Assembly: GCF_027474845.2 (NCBI RefSeq)
Contig: NZ_CP107031.2
Location: forward strand, 1,254,501-1,318,500
DNA: 64,000 bases
Reading direction: 5' to 3'
From: Maribacter aestuarii
GTDB lineage: Bacteria; Bacteroidota; Bacteroidia; Flavobacteriales; Flavobacteriaceae
In this document: positions 17,740 to 29,000 of the stretch, piece after piece
Position numbering within the stretch: position 1 is the first letter of the stretch
Layout: every line of letters begins with the position of its first letter
Notes under the pieces: generated by a model
What the model was told of the DNA's origin: nothing
The model's database searches: none
The model's input: the letters and a program-made list of their open reading frames with translations, nothing else
Made by a program: the position numbers and the translations under genes

Positions 17740-20700
17740 ATGAAGATTACGCTACTTAAGAGTCTGATGGTACTTGGGGCATTTTTGTCCTTTGGCCTAA
17801 CTCAGGCGCAGGAAGTAACCGGAACTGTTTCCGATGCAAGTGGGCCTTTACCGGGCGCAAGTGTGATTGAAAAGGGAACAACCAACGGTACTCAGACAGA
17901 TTTTGATGGAAATTATACCATTGAAGTCGGAAGTGATGCCACCTTAGTGGTAAGCTATATTGGTTACAAGACCGTTGAAGTACCAGTAAATGGACAGTCT
18001 ACCATAAACTTTACGCTAGAAGAAGATGCCGAGGCATTGGAAGAGGTTGTTATTATCGGTTACGGTACTACAACTGTAAAAGATGCGACCGGTTCCGTTA
18101 CTGCAGTTACATCTGAGGATTTTAACGGTGGTATAATCGCTTCACCGGAACAATTGATCCAAGGTAAAACTGCTGGTGTAAACATTCAGCAAACAAGTGG
18201 GGAGCCAGGTGCTGGAATCCAGGTCAACATTCGTGGATCAAACTCGGTAAGAGCTAATAACAATCCGCTATTTGTTGTAGATGGTGTTCCACTTTCGGGA
18301 GGATCGTCTGCTCCGGGAGGGGATACAGGATTTGGAGATACAGCTGAAAAAAACCCTTTAAACTTCTTGAATCCTCAAGATATTGAGAGTATGAGTATCC
18401 TTAAGGATGCTTCCGCTACCGCCATCTATGGTTCTAGAGGTGCTAACGGGGTTATCATCATTACAACAAAGAGTGGTAAAACTGGTGGTCAAGGTGTATT
18501 CGAATTCAACTCTACCTTAAGTATAGCCAACCCGGCAAAAGAATTTGATTTATTAAATCGTTCAGAATATTTAAGCGCTGTAGCGCAATTTGGAGGTAAT
18601 CCTAATGCAGTTGATTTCGGTGCAGATACAGATTGGCAAGACGAAATATTCAGAACTGCGGTATCACAAAACCAGAACTTGTCTTATGCTAAAAACTATG
18701 GTAAAGGAAACATTAGGGCTACTTTTAGTTATGGAAAGCAGTTTGGTGTAGTAGAAAAAACAGATTTAGAACGTATTACAGGTAGATTAAATCTCAATCA
18801 CCGATTTTTAGATGACAAACTTATTGTAGGAATACAAAGTTCAATATCTAGGATTAATGACCAAACAGCGCCATTAGCAGGAACTGCTGGAGCGAGTGGT
18901 GATTTGATAGGTGGTGCCTATGCGGCCAACCCTACATGGCCAGGAAGGGCTAGTTTTGAGCCTGATGGGAATCAATTAAATCCCCTAAATTTATTATCAA
19001 GCACACAGAACATTACGAATACCAACCGTTTTTTAATTAACGGATCTGTGGAGTACAAGATTACCCCTGAGATTTCAGCCAAGGTAAATGCTGGATGGGA
19101 TTATTCTTCCGGTGAGAATACCTCACTCACAACTAGGGACCTATTTAATGTTCCAGATGCCGAAGGTTTTGGATTTGGATATTTCGGAGAACTTGAACGC
19201 GATAACAAAACCTTGGAAACAACCGTGAACTACAATAAGGAATTTGAAAATTCTAGCTTAGATGTATTGGTAGGTTATGCGTATCAAGATTTTCAGACAA
19301 GTGGTTTTAATTCAAACGGTAAGGGGTTTGACACTGGCGACCTTAACGAGATGGGCAAGGATTTAAGAGATGTAGTTCGTGATGCACAAGGTGATATAGG
19401 TGGATCCTTTCAACAATTCTATTATGATAGCAGAACTGCAGGATACTTTGTAAATCGCTTACTTCCCACCGTTGTGGCTGGAGACCCTGTAACCTCTTCT
19501 ATTAATAAGAAGGTAGAAGCTGTTGTTTTTGACAACTTTGACAACACGGACGAACTTCAATCTTTCTTCGCAAGAGCCAATTATACTATTAATAACAAAT
19601 ATATTCTTACCGGGACCATCAGAGCGGATGGTTCTTCCAGGTTCGGTCCTGAAAATCAGTATGGGTACTTCCCATCGGGAGCCTTTGCCTGGAAAATGAA
19701 TGAAGAAGATTTTGTGGGAGAGAGCGTTTCTACCTTAAAACTTCGTTTAAGTGCTGGTATTACAGGTAACCAAGATGGTCTGGGATATGGTAATTTCGTC
19801 GCTAGACAGCGTTTTGCTGAACTTAATAGACAAACGATTCAGAACGGTACGTTACAAATTAATCCAAATGGACTTGCCATTGTAGCGACAGACGTTCCAG
19901 ATTTAAAATGGGAGGAATCCTTAAACTTTAACGTTGGTTTGGATTTTGGTTTTAATAACGACAGATTTAGTGGAAGTATTGATGTTTACCGCACCGAAAC
20001 ATCTGACCTCTTGCTTCAAACGCCTCCTGCGGCTCCGGCGGTTGATCCGTTCCAATTTGGAAATGTAGATGCCACTATCCTAAACCAAGGTGTTGAACTA
20101 GGACTGTCTTACGATTTTATTCGTAGCGAAGATGTTTCTTTTTCCGCAGATTTCAACGTTGCTTACAACGAGAACGAAATACAGGACTTTGAAGGTATCA
20201 TTGATGCAGGCCCTATTAACGGTCAAGGTCTAACAGGTGCTTTCGCACAGCGTTTTCAAGCTGGAGTATCCCTGTTCTCTTACTATATGCCAATTTTTGA
20301 AGGCTTTGACAGTGCGGGCACTCCAATTTACACAGATGTCGACGGTAACGGGGTAGGAGATGCCTTTGGGGACAGAACCTTTGTTGATGAAGATGGCTTA
20401 CCTGATATCACTTCCGGTTTAAGTTTAAACCTAAGAGTCAAGAATTTTGATGCCTCTGCATTTTTCTCTGGGCAGTTTGGATTCTCGGTATACAACAACA
20501 CGGCCAATGGTTACTTTACTGCTGGTTCTATCGGTATATCAAGAAACGTTACCCAAAACGTAGTTACTAGTGGTGAAGATGCTGGAGCATCCGCAGATGT
20601 TTCTACACGTTTCTTAGAAAAAGGCGATTTTGTTCGTTTCCAAAACTTGAGTATTGGTTATAACGTTCCTTTGAGCGGTGAAGGTGTATTAAATACACTT

Positions 20701-20877
20701 CGTTTATCGGTAACCGGACAGAACTTGTTCTTAATAACAGATTATAGTGGTCTAGACCCAGAAGTAACAACAAATACCGGAACATTAAACAGTGCAGGAT
20801 TACCTGCGAGAGGTATAGACTGGGCAGCGTATCCTAATCCAAGAACGTTTACCTTTGGTATTAACGCATCCTTTTAA
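17740..20877 (+). CDS. SusC/RagA-family TonB-dependent outer-membrane transporter
   Basis: 1,045 residues: signal peptide ending near TQAQ (about residue 24), a carboxypeptidase-D-regulatory-like domain (about 25-110), a TonB plug (about 115-240, with IRGSNSVRANNNPLFVVDGVP and ASATAIYGSRGANGVI) and a 22-strand barrel ending in a terminal Phe. It imports oligosaccharides across the outer membrane with TonB energy. The downstream SusD gene begins 18 nt after its stop. Divergence from lacI and the enzyme arm points to alpha-glucan/malto-oligosaccharides as substrate, which is inference from context. Confidence 0.96.
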   Translation: MKITLLKSLMVLGAFLSFGLTQAQEVTGTVSDASGPLPGASVIEKGTTNGTQTDFDGNYTIEVGSDATLVVSYIGYKTVEVPVNGQSTINFTLEEDAEALEEVVIIGYGTTTVKDATGSVTAVTSEDFNGGIIASPEQLIQGKTAGVNIQQTSGEPGAGIQVNIRGSNSVRANNNPLFVVDGVPLSGGSSAPGGDTGFGDTAEKNPLNFLNPQDIESMSILKDASATAIYGSRGANGVIIITTKSGKTGGQGVFEFNSTLSIANPAKEFDLLNRSEYLSAVAQFGGNPNAVDFGADTDWQDEIFRTAVSQNQNLSYAKNYGKGNIRATFSYGKQFGVVEKTDLERITGRLNLNHRFLDDKLIVGIQSSISRINDQTAPLAGTAGASGDLIGGAYAANPTWPGRASFEPDGNQLNPLNLLSSTQNITNTNRFLINGSVEYKITPEISAKVNAGWDYSSGENTSLTTRDLFNVPDAEGFGFGYFGELERDNKTLETTVNYNKEFENSSLDVLVGYAYQDFQTSGFNSNGKGFDTGDLNEMGKDLRDVVRDAQGDIGGSFQQFYYDSRTAGYFVNRLLPTVVAGDPVTSSINKKVEAVVFDNFDNTDELQSFFARANYTINNKYILTGTIRADGSSRFGPENQYGYFPSGAFAWKMNEEDFVGESVSTLKLRLSAGITGNQDGLGYGNFVARQRFAELNRQTIQNGTLQINPNGLAIVATDVPDLKWEESLNFNVGLDFGFNNDRFSGSIDVYRTETSDLLLQTPPAAPAVDPFQFGNVDATILNQGVELGLSYDFIRSEDVSFSADFNVAYNENEIQDFEGIIDAGPINGQGLTGAFAQRFQAGVSLFSYYMPIFEGFDSAGTPIYTDVDGNGVGDAFGDRTFVDEDGLPDITSGLSLNLRVKNFDASAFFSGQFGFSVYNNTANGYFTAGSIGISRNVTQNVVTSGEDAGASADVSTRFLEKGDFVRFQNLSIGYNVPLSGEGVLNTLRLSVTGQNLFLITDYSGLDPEVTTNTGTLNSAGLPARGIDWAAYPNPRTFTFGINASF

Positions 20878-20895
20878 TTAAAAAAATTGAAAATC

Positions 20896-22515
20896 ATGAA
20901 AAGAAGTAAATTAACAATGTACATGTTTGCAGCCTTATCTGTGATAGGACTGTCTTCCTGTACCGATTTAGAAATTGAAGAAACGGATTCAATCATCAGT
21001 GAAGGGTTTCAAGGACTAGCAGACCCTGCATCCACTGTGGACGAATTGTACAATCGTTTAAATGGCCAATACGGCGACCAAGCCAATCTATTCGCACTTA
21101 CTGAAGTGACGACGGACTCTTACCTAATTCCAACCAGAGGAGCGGATTGGGGAGATAACGGTTTGTGGCGTGTCTTACACAGTCATAGCTGGGACGGGCA
21201 ACACCAATTTATTATAACGGTGTTTAATCAATACAATGGTAACCAATTGTTAGCATCACAAATACTTGACCCTAGAAGTAACCCTTCTGCTGATGATATT
21301 GGTGAGGCAAGCCTTATACGTGCATTTAGTATGTGGATTATATTGGACCTTTATGGGCAAGTTCCATTTAGAGATACTAGTTTGCCATCGTCTACTTTGC
21401 CAGAGGTATTAACGGGACAAGCAGCCGTTGATTTCATCATAGCTGATTTAGATCAAGCCATCTCAAACTTACCTAGTGTAGCCGCAGGAAATGTTGAGAC
21501 TGTGACAGGTAGTAAAGCGGCAGCTCGTTATTTAAAAGCTAAAGTGCTTTTGAACAAACATATTTACTTAGGTACTGCACCCGATTCAGGTGACATGGCA
21601 CAAGTAATTTCTTTGGTAGATGAAATTGCTGGAGAGGGCTACGAGTTGCAAGCGGGATATTTTGACTTATTCAGACAAGAAGCTGACAATGAAACAATTT
21701 GGGCTTTTGAATCAAGTACGGGTAACCGAATTTTTAATGGCTTGCACTATAGTTCTACTTTTCAAAGTGGAGGCGGATGGAACGGTTTTAGTACACTGGC
21801 AGAATATTATGATTTATTCGAAGGTGATTCCGAAAGCAACCGTTATGCAGCTGACGGCGTAACTCCATTAGACGGGCAAGAAGAGCGTAGAGGTGGAGTA
21901 CCACCACGTGGACTTGACTTCACAGGTGCTGACGGCACTACTGATACTAATGACGATGGAATATGGGATGGGTCCAATGTTGGATTCGGTTTCTTAATCA
22001 ATCAACAATATGGTCCAACTGGTGACGCCCTAGAAGATAGGCAAGGAGCACCTTTAACCTTTAAAAGAGATTTTCAAGACGGTACAGGTGCCTCAAGCTT
22101 CATCAACAATGATGAAACTACCGGTATAAGATTATTGAAGTATAATCCAAGGTTCAACGACAATGGTCAAGTTAATCACGAAATTGTGTTCCGTTATGCA
22201 GATGCACACTTAATGAAAGCAGAAGCTATGTTACGCAGTGGAGGAGATCCAACGGCCATGGTAAACGAACTTCGTACCCTTAGGAATGCGACGCCTCTTG
22301 GAACGGTTACTGAGCAGAATTTAATTGATGAAAGAGGCCGTGAACTATATGCAGAAATCTGGAGAAGGAACGATTTAATTCGTTTCGGACAGTATGGTAG
22401 AGATTGGCTGTTTAAAGATGCTGGATCTATTAACAACGATACCTACAATAGGTTTCCAATTCCTCCTGCGCAATTGTTAGCTAATCCTAACTTAGTACAG
22501 AACCCAGGATATTAA
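20896..22515 (+). CDS. SusD/RagB-family surface glycan-binding lipoprotein
   Basis: 539 residues with lipobox LSSC near the N-terminus, placing it on the outer-membrane surface as the lid of SusC. SusD features include the TPR-like region around FIIADLDQAISNLP and KAAARYLKAKVLLNKH, and the C-terminal VNHEIVFRYADAHLMKAEAMLR and RGRELYAEIWRRNDLIRFGQ. Start is placed at ATG 20896; an in-frame TTG at 20887 is less likely. It binds the glycan and hands it to the partner transporter. Followed by a hairpin that probably ends the susCD transcript. Confidence 0.95.
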   Translation: MKRSKLTMYMFAALSVIGLSSCTDLEIEETDSIISEGFQGLADPASTVDELYNRLNGQYGDQANLFALTEVTTDSYLIPTRGADWGDNGLWRVLHSHSWDGQHQFIITVFNQYNGNQLLASQILDPRSNPSADDIGEASLIRAFSMWIILDLYGQVPFRDTSLPSSTLPEVLTGQAAVDFIIADLDQAISNLPSVAAGNVETVTGSKAAARYLKAKVLLNKHIYLGTAPDSGDMAQVISLVDEIAGEGYELQAGYFDLFRQEADNETIWAFESSTGNRIFNGLHYSSTFQSGGGWNGFSTLAEYYDLFEGDSESNRYAADGVTPLDGQEERRGGVPPRGLDFTGADGTTDTNDDGIWDGSNVGFGFLINQQYGPTGDALEDRQGAPLTFKRDFQDGTGASSFINNDETTGIRLLKYNPRFNDNGQVNHEIVFRYADAHLMKAEAMLRSGGDPTAMVNELRTLRNATPLGTVTEQNLIDERGRELYAEIWRRNDLIRFGQYGRDWLFKDAGSINNDTYNRFPIPPAQLLANPNLVQNPGY

Positions 22516-22547
22516 GAGAATTACAGAATTATATTTTAAGTGTTTTA

Positions 22548-22573
22548 GAAGGCCGTCTTTTTAGACGGTCTTC
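22548..22573 (+). terminator. Hairpin downstream of susD
   Basis: Stem of 11 bp with one G-U pair (GAAGGCCGTCT / AGACGGTCTTC) and a TTTT loop, 32 nt after the susD stop. The following TTACTTATTA is only moderately U-rich, so termination strength is uncertain. Confidence 0.6.
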
Positions 22574-22750
22574 TTACTTATTACAGCTACCATTTCAAAT
22601 CAAATGCTTTTGGACGAGATAATCTTTTAAAGAAAGTCTAAAGAGTATTAAAAATAGTTAAATCTAGGACCTAAAGCATCTATAAAAATCCTCTTCTCCC
22701 TGTCAATAGTAGACTTTACAGTATCTTGCATGATAATATTATTTGGATTC

Positions 22751-25700
22751 ATGAACAGGAAATACGGTTTTTTTATACTAACCATTTTACTACTCTTGTC
22801 TTGTGAAAAAGAGAATCCAAAACTCTTTGTGGATGTCCCTGATTCCAAGACCAATATTACTTTCGAAAATTCCCTAAAAAGCGGACCTGACCTCAATATT
22901 CTAAACTATATCTACTATTACAATGGCGCGGGTGTAGCTACAGCCGATTTTAATAATGATCATCTAGTGGACATCTATTTTACATCTAACGAAGGTGTCG
23001 ATAAGCTCTATTTAAATAAAGGAAATTTATCTTTTGAGGATATTACTTTTAAATCCAATATTAAAAATGATTTTGGATGGACCACGGGTGTCACCCATGT
23101 AGATATTAATAATGATGGCCTTCTGGATATATATGTTTGTAAGGTCTCCGACTATATGGGATTGCAAGGGCACAATTTGCTTTACATTAACCAAGGTATA
23201 AAAAATGGAATTCCGAATTTTGAAGAAAAATCCAAGGAATACGGTCTGGACTTCTCAGGATTTTCTACCCAAGCAGCATTTTTTGATTATGATTTGGATG
23301 GAGATTTGGATATGTTTTTATTGAACCACTCCATAAGTCCCAATTCCAATTACGGCCTAGGCCAGAGAAGAACCGTTCCCAATCCCGTTAGTGGAGACCG
23401 GCTTTACGAAAATAAAGATGGATCCTTCATAGATGTAAGTTCGTCTTCTGGAATATTTCAAGGGAAAATCGGTTATGGTTTGGGAATTTCAATTAGTGAT
23501 TTGAATAATGACTCGTATCCCGACATCTATGTTGGCAATGATTTTTTCGAAAATGATTACCTCTACATCAATCAGCAGGATGGTACTTTTAAAGAAGTTA
23601 TTTCATCCAACCTTCAAAATTTGGGGCATACCACACATTATTCCATGGGTAATGATATAGGCGATTTTAATAACGATGGTTTAATGGATATCCTCTCTTT
23701 GGATATGCTACCTGAGGATTTGGAAACCTACAAAGCCTCTGGTAGGGAATACTCCTTCCCTATCTACAACAATTATTTGCAGAATGGTTATGCACCTCAA
23801 TACATGCAAAATACCCTTCACATGAACCTCGGAAATTTGAAGTTCAGTGAAATAGCAGCGCTAGCTGGCATCCACGCTTCAGAATGGTCATGGGGTACAT
23901 TGCTTGCGGACTATGACAATGACGGACTTAAAGACATATTTATTTCAAATGGGATTAAGGGAGCTACCAATGATATGGACTTTATTAATTTTATAGCTAA
24001 TGACAACATTCAAAAAGGGCTTAGTGAAGGAATACAAGATGCTGAACTGCAATTCATCGACGACCTTCCTGCTAAACATGTGAAAAACTACTTTTTCAAA
24101 AATAATGGAGATTTAACATTTGAGAATTACTCCAGCAAATGGCTAAATAATGGCAACTCGTTTAGCAACGGATCGGCCTATGCAGATTTGGACAATGATG
24201 GAGATTTAGAAATTGTCATCAATAATGTTGATGAACCAGCACAAATTCTCAAAAATAACACAACAGGCAACACGGGAAGTAATTATCTTAAAGTAAGGTT
24301 TCAGGGGCCAGAAAAAAATAAGTTTGGGGTGGGGGCTAAAGTCACCGCCTACGCCGATACAAAAATATTTGTTCAAGAAAACTATCCTACTCGGGGTTAC
24401 TTATCCGCCGTCTCAAACACCTTACATTTTGGCTTAGGAAAAATAAAGGTTCTGGATTCCCTACTTGTCCAGTGGCCTTCAGGTGGTCATCAGTCCCTTC
24501 AAAATCTCAAGGTTAATACGGAAATACAAGTTGACTTTTCAAATGCACAACCTAGAAATTATGACACTGGTGTAAGATCTATCAATTATGTGGAACCTAT
24601 TGTTTTAAACTTTGAGCATCAAGATGCCAGTTCCATCGAGTTCTACCGCGATCCGTTGATACCTTACGCTAATACAAACGAAGGTCCTGAAATCTCGGTC
24701 ATAGATTTCAATGAAGATGGCTTAGATGATTTTTTCGTCAATGGAGCTAAGCAACAACCTTCAGAATTGTTTTTTCAACGTATGGATGGAAATTTTGAAA
24801 CGGTTCAATCTTCACTTTTCGAATCGGATAAAAGCAGTGAGGATGTATCCCATGTTTTTTTTGATGCAAATATGGATGGGTCAATGGACTTGCTTGTTGT
24901 AAGTGGAGGAAACGAATTTAAAGAAGGAAAAAATCTTGCGCCAAGACTTTATATGAACCATCAAGGTATTTTGAAAAAAGATTCTATACAATTCACCGAT
25001 TTTAGTATAAATGCCTCAAAAGTGAAAAATTGGGACATGGACAATGACGGAGATCAGGATATCATCATTACATCCGACCAAAAACCTTGGGAATTTGGTA
25101 TTACTCCAATTCAATACCTTTTCAGGAACGAAGGAGGTGGAAAATTTCAGGATGTTACCCGTGAATACGGTAAACAATTTAGCCAAATAGGTAATGTGAA
25201 GGATGTTTCTATTGTAGACTTAGATCAAAATGGATTTCAGGATATCATTGTTGTAGGGCATTGGATGCCCATCGCCATATTTTTAAATAATGGTATGGAA
25301 CTTGAGTATTTGGATGTTCAAGGCCTAGAAAATTCCAATGGATTATGGAACACAATTGAGACCGGGGATTTTGACCATGATGGGGATATGGATTTTGTAA
25401 TAGGCAACTGGGGGCTAAACAGCAAATTAAAGGCCAGTGAACAAGAACCAATTACCCTATACAAAATCGATATTGATGACAACGGTAGCGTGGAGACTAT
25501 TGTTACCCATTACCAACAAAATCAAGAAACCGTGTTTGCATCCAAAGATGAATTGACGAAGCAAATACCATCCCTAAATAAAAAATACCTGACTTATACT
25601 GATTTTGCTAAAGCATCAATTAAGGATTTGTTTCCTGTGAACAAGCTAAAATCCGGAATCAAAAAGCAGGTTTATGAACTCGCCTCTTGTTTTTTTGAAA

Positions 25701-26035
25701 ACAAGGGCGGTTTACGATTTGAAAAACACAAATTGCCAAACATAGCCCAGACATCAAATATTAAGGATATTCTAGTGGAAGAAATCAACGGTACAACCAA
25801 GATAATCTTAGTTGGCAACAACTATGAAATTAGTACGCAATTGGGTAGGATGGATGCATCACATGGTATAATTTTGTATCCTTCTCAAAATGAGATGAAC
25901 AACATAACCAAAGAAGACATTTTAGGTGTTTCTGGTGCCGCACGTAGTATAGATAAAATAAAAATCGACAATAAAGAAGGCTATATAATTACTAGAAATA
26001 ACGATAGTTTGGTATTTATCCCCAACGAAAAGTAA
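22751..26035 (+). CDS. VCBS/FG-GAP and ASPIC/UnbV-domain lipoprotein, copy 1
   Basis: 1,094 residues from ATG 22751 (MNRKYGFF, lipobox Cys18). Repeated calcium-binding blades of the type DINNDGLLDIYV fill residues about 55-480 and 650-1000, and an ASPIC/UnbV domain (FGVGAKVTAYAD ... LHFGLG) lies between at about 510-600. This CRTAC1-like architecture forms beta-propellers on the surface; the biochemical role is unknown, although the family is often found next to SusCD systems. The ATG at 22730 would add seven residues in front of the leader. First of three tandem paralogues, 6 nt from the next. Confidence 0.9.
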   Translation: MNRKYGFFILTILLLLSCEKENPKLFVDVPDSKTNITFENSLKSGPDLNILNYIYYYNGAGVATADFNNDHLVDIYFTSNEGVDKLYLNKGNLSFEDITFKSNIKNDFGWTTGVTHVDINNDGLLDIYVCKVSDYMGLQGHNLLYINQGIKNGIPNFEEKSKEYGLDFSGFSTQAAFFDYDLDGDLDMFLLNHSISPNSNYGLGQRRTVPNPVSGDRLYENKDGSFIDVSSSSGIFQGKIGYGLGISISDLNNDSYPDIYVGNDFFENDYLYINQQDGTFKEVISSNLQNLGHTTHYSMGNDIGDFNNDGLMDILSLDMLPEDLETYKASGREYSFPIYNNYLQNGYAPQYMQNTLHMNLGNLKFSEIAALAGIHASEWSWGTLLADYDNDGLKDIFISNGIKGATNDMDFINFIANDNIQKGLSEGIQDAELQFIDDLPAKHVKNYFFKNNGDLTFENYSSKWLNNGNSFSNGSAYADLDNDGDLEIVINNVDEPAQILKNNTTGNTGSNYLKVRFQGPEKNKFGVGAKVTAYADTKIFVQENYPTRGYLSAVSNTLHFGLGKIKVLDSLLVQWPSGGHQSLQNLKVNTEIQVDFSNAQPRNYDTGVRSINYVEPIVLNFEHQDASSIEFYRDPLIPYANTNEGPEISVIDFNEDGLDDFFVNGAKQQPSELFFQRMDGNFETVQSSLFESDKSSEDVSHVFFDANMDGSMDLLVVSGGNEFKEGKNLAPRLYMNHQGILKKDSIQFTDFSINASKVKNWDMDNDGDQDIIITSDQKPWEFGITPIQYLFRNEGGGKFQDVTREYGKQFSQIGNVKDVSIVDLDQNGFQDIIVVGHWMPIAIFLNNGMELEYLDVQGLENSNGLWNTIETGDFDHDGDMDFVIGNWGLNSKLKASEQEPITLYKIDIDDNGSVETIVTHYQQNQETVFASKDELTKQIPSLNKKYLTYTDFAKASIKDLFPVNKLKSGIKKQVYELASCFFENKGGLRFEKHKLPNIAQTSNIKDILVEEINGTTKIILVGNNYEISTQLGRMDASHGIILYPSQNEMNNITKEDILGVSGAARSIDKIKIDNKEGYIITRNNDSLVFIPNEK

Positions 26036-26041
26036 ATAAAA

Positions 26042-29000
26042 ATGAATTTTAATAAGACGTTACTTTTTATACTCTTGGCAGCTTCTATTCTAGCCTGCAA
26101 GGATAAAGAAATAAAGGAAACCACGGAGGAGGCTTCCAAGAATACGCTTTTCACCTTGCTTCCCTCTAATGAAACAGGGGTAAATTTCATAAATGAAGTT
26201 CAAAACAGAAAGGACTTCAATATTTTTAAATACAGAAACTTTTATAACGGTGGAGGAGTTGCACTGGGCGACATAAATAATGATGGCCTCACGGATATTT
26301 ATCTCACAGGAAACACTGTTCCCAATAAATTGTACCTAAACAAAGGTAATTTCAAGTTTGAGGATATTTCCGAAACCGCCGGCATTAAAGGAAATAAGCC
26401 ATGGTCCACAGGGGTAGTAATGGCGGACATCAATAATGATGGGTTGCTGGATATTTATGTGAGTAACGCAGGTAACATGGAAGGTAATAATCACGATAAT
26501 GATCTCTATATAAATAATGGAGATTTGACCTTTACCGAAAAAGCTACAGAATACAACCTAGCCAAAACTGGATTTTCTACGCACGCTACTTTTTTTGACT
26601 ATGATAAGGACGGGGATTTAGATGCCTATATTTTGAATAATAGCAATATTCCCGTAAGTAGCTTAGGCTATGCCGAACAAAGGGAAGTAAGGGCCCAAGA
26701 TTGGGAAGGGGTTCCAGATATATTTAGAGGGGTCGGTGATATGCTCTTGCGAAACGACAATGGCAAATTTGTTGATGTAAGTGAGGATGCAGGGATATAT
26801 GGTAGCCTAATAGGTTTCGGACTTGGGGTAATGGTTACCGATATTAACAACGACTTGTATCCTGACATTTACGTGTCCAATGATTTTTATGAACGGGACT
26901 ATCTCTATATCAATAACCAAAATGGTACGTTTAGCGAAGAAATTAAGGAATGGACCAATCACCTAAGTTTGTCCGCTATGGGCATAGATATGGCGGATAT
27001 CAACAATGACGGATTAACCGATATCTTTATTACCGATATGCTTCCCGAGCCCGACGAAAGGGTTAAGTCGGTCATGGAATTTGAAGGATATAATATCTTT
27101 AAGTTAAAACAGAGCAAGGATTTTCACCAGCAATACATTCAAAACACCCTACAATTAAATAACGGTAACGGATCATTTTCGGAAGTCGCTTACTATAGCG
27201 GGATAGAGGCTACGGATTGGAGCTGGTCTGGACTTTTATTTGATATGGACAATGATGGATTTAAGGACATTTACGTTACCAACGGGATCAATCACGATTT
27301 GACCGATTTAGATTTTGTAGATTTCTTTGCCAATGAAATCATTCAAAAAATGGCTTTAACGGGTAAAAAGGAATCTATCGATTCCATTATCAATAAAATG
27401 CCAGTTACTCCCCTACCCAATTATGCCTACAGAAATAATGGTGATATCACATTTTCCAACTTCAATAAGGAATGGGGCTTTGAAATCCCTAGCCGGTCTA
27501 ACGGTGCTGCTTATGGAGATTTAGATAATGATGGTGACCTGGACTTAGTGGTCAACAATGTAAATATGGAAACCTTCGTCTATCGAAACAACACGGAGAA
27601 GCAGAAAGAACATAATTTTATCAAATTAAAATTTGAAGGTCCGGACGGCAACAAATTCGGTGTAGGAACCGTAGCAAAACTTTATTTTGACAATCAAATA
27701 ATTGACCAAACCCTCATGCCATCAAGAGGATTTCAATCTTCCGTGGAGTATCCCATGACCATAGGTTTGGGGAAGTTCTCAAAAATTGACTCCATCAGAA
27801 TCATTTGGACGGACGATGCCACAGAATTCCTTAAAGACGTTAGTGCCAACCAAACGCTTACGCTAAAACACGGCCAAGCCAGGGAACGCTTTGTTCCGTT
27901 CCAAAATAAATCCAAAGACCCGCTATTAAAAGAATTGGATTCCAAGAATCTTTTGGCCCACAAGGAAAATAGTTATAACGATTTTGACAATGAAGGGCTT
28001 ATCTATCAGTCTCTAGCTCAAGAAGGACCAGCTATGGCCGTTGGTGATGTTAACGGGGATGGCAATGATGATATTTATATAGGGGGTGGCAAAGGACAAT
28101 CGGCAGCCCTGTACCTACACACTGGAAATGGTACGCTAAGTAGACCAATTACAAGGTATTTTGAAAGTGACGCCAATATGGAAGATACCGCATCGGCATT
28201 ATTCGATATTGACAATGACGGGGATTTGGATTTGATGGTAGGCAGCGGCGGCAATGAAAGAGGTATGCAAAATACATATGGCACTCGAATTTATCTTAAT
28301 GATGGCGAGGGGTTTTTCTCAAAATCGTCCAACACAGTATCCACCACCCATAAAAATATTGCCGTTATTTCCCCTTATGACTTTGATGGAGATGGGGATG
28401 TAGATGTATTTATCGGCTCAAGAAGTGTCGTTGGAACTTACGGGGTGGATCCCAACCATTTATTGTTGTCAAATAATGGGGACGGTACATTTTCCGATGT
28501 TACGGAAAGGTCATCCTACGACCTAAAAGATGCCGGTATGGTAACGGATGCCAAATGGATCGATATGGACAGCGATGGAAAAAAAGACTTAGTTACTGTT
28601 TCTGATTGGGGCACCGCGAAAATCTTTAAGAACTCTGGCAGAAGGCTTATTAAATTACCAACGAGCTTGGATAGCTTGGATGGATGGTGGGGTGCCGTAG
28701 AAGGAAGAGATTTGGACAATGACGGGGATCAAGATCTGATTTTAGGAAATTCTGGAAGCAACCTTCATTACAAGCCTAAAAAGAATCAACCCATGAAAAT
28801 GTGGGTTAACGATTTTGATAATGACGGGACCGTTGAACAAATCGTTACACAAAACTATAATGGAGGAGATTATCCGCTACATCAGAAGAAAGAACTTACC
28901 ACTCAAATATTAGCGCTAAAAAAAGAAAATATCAAGGCTTCCGCCTATGCCAAGAAGACCATAGACGAATTGTTCCCAAAAGCTGTAATTGAAAATACAA

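Noticed and set aside
17740..22515. Siderophore TonB receptor instead of a SusC system
   Set aside because: A SusD partner follows immediately and the N-terminal carboxypeptidase-regulatory-like domain is typical of SusC.
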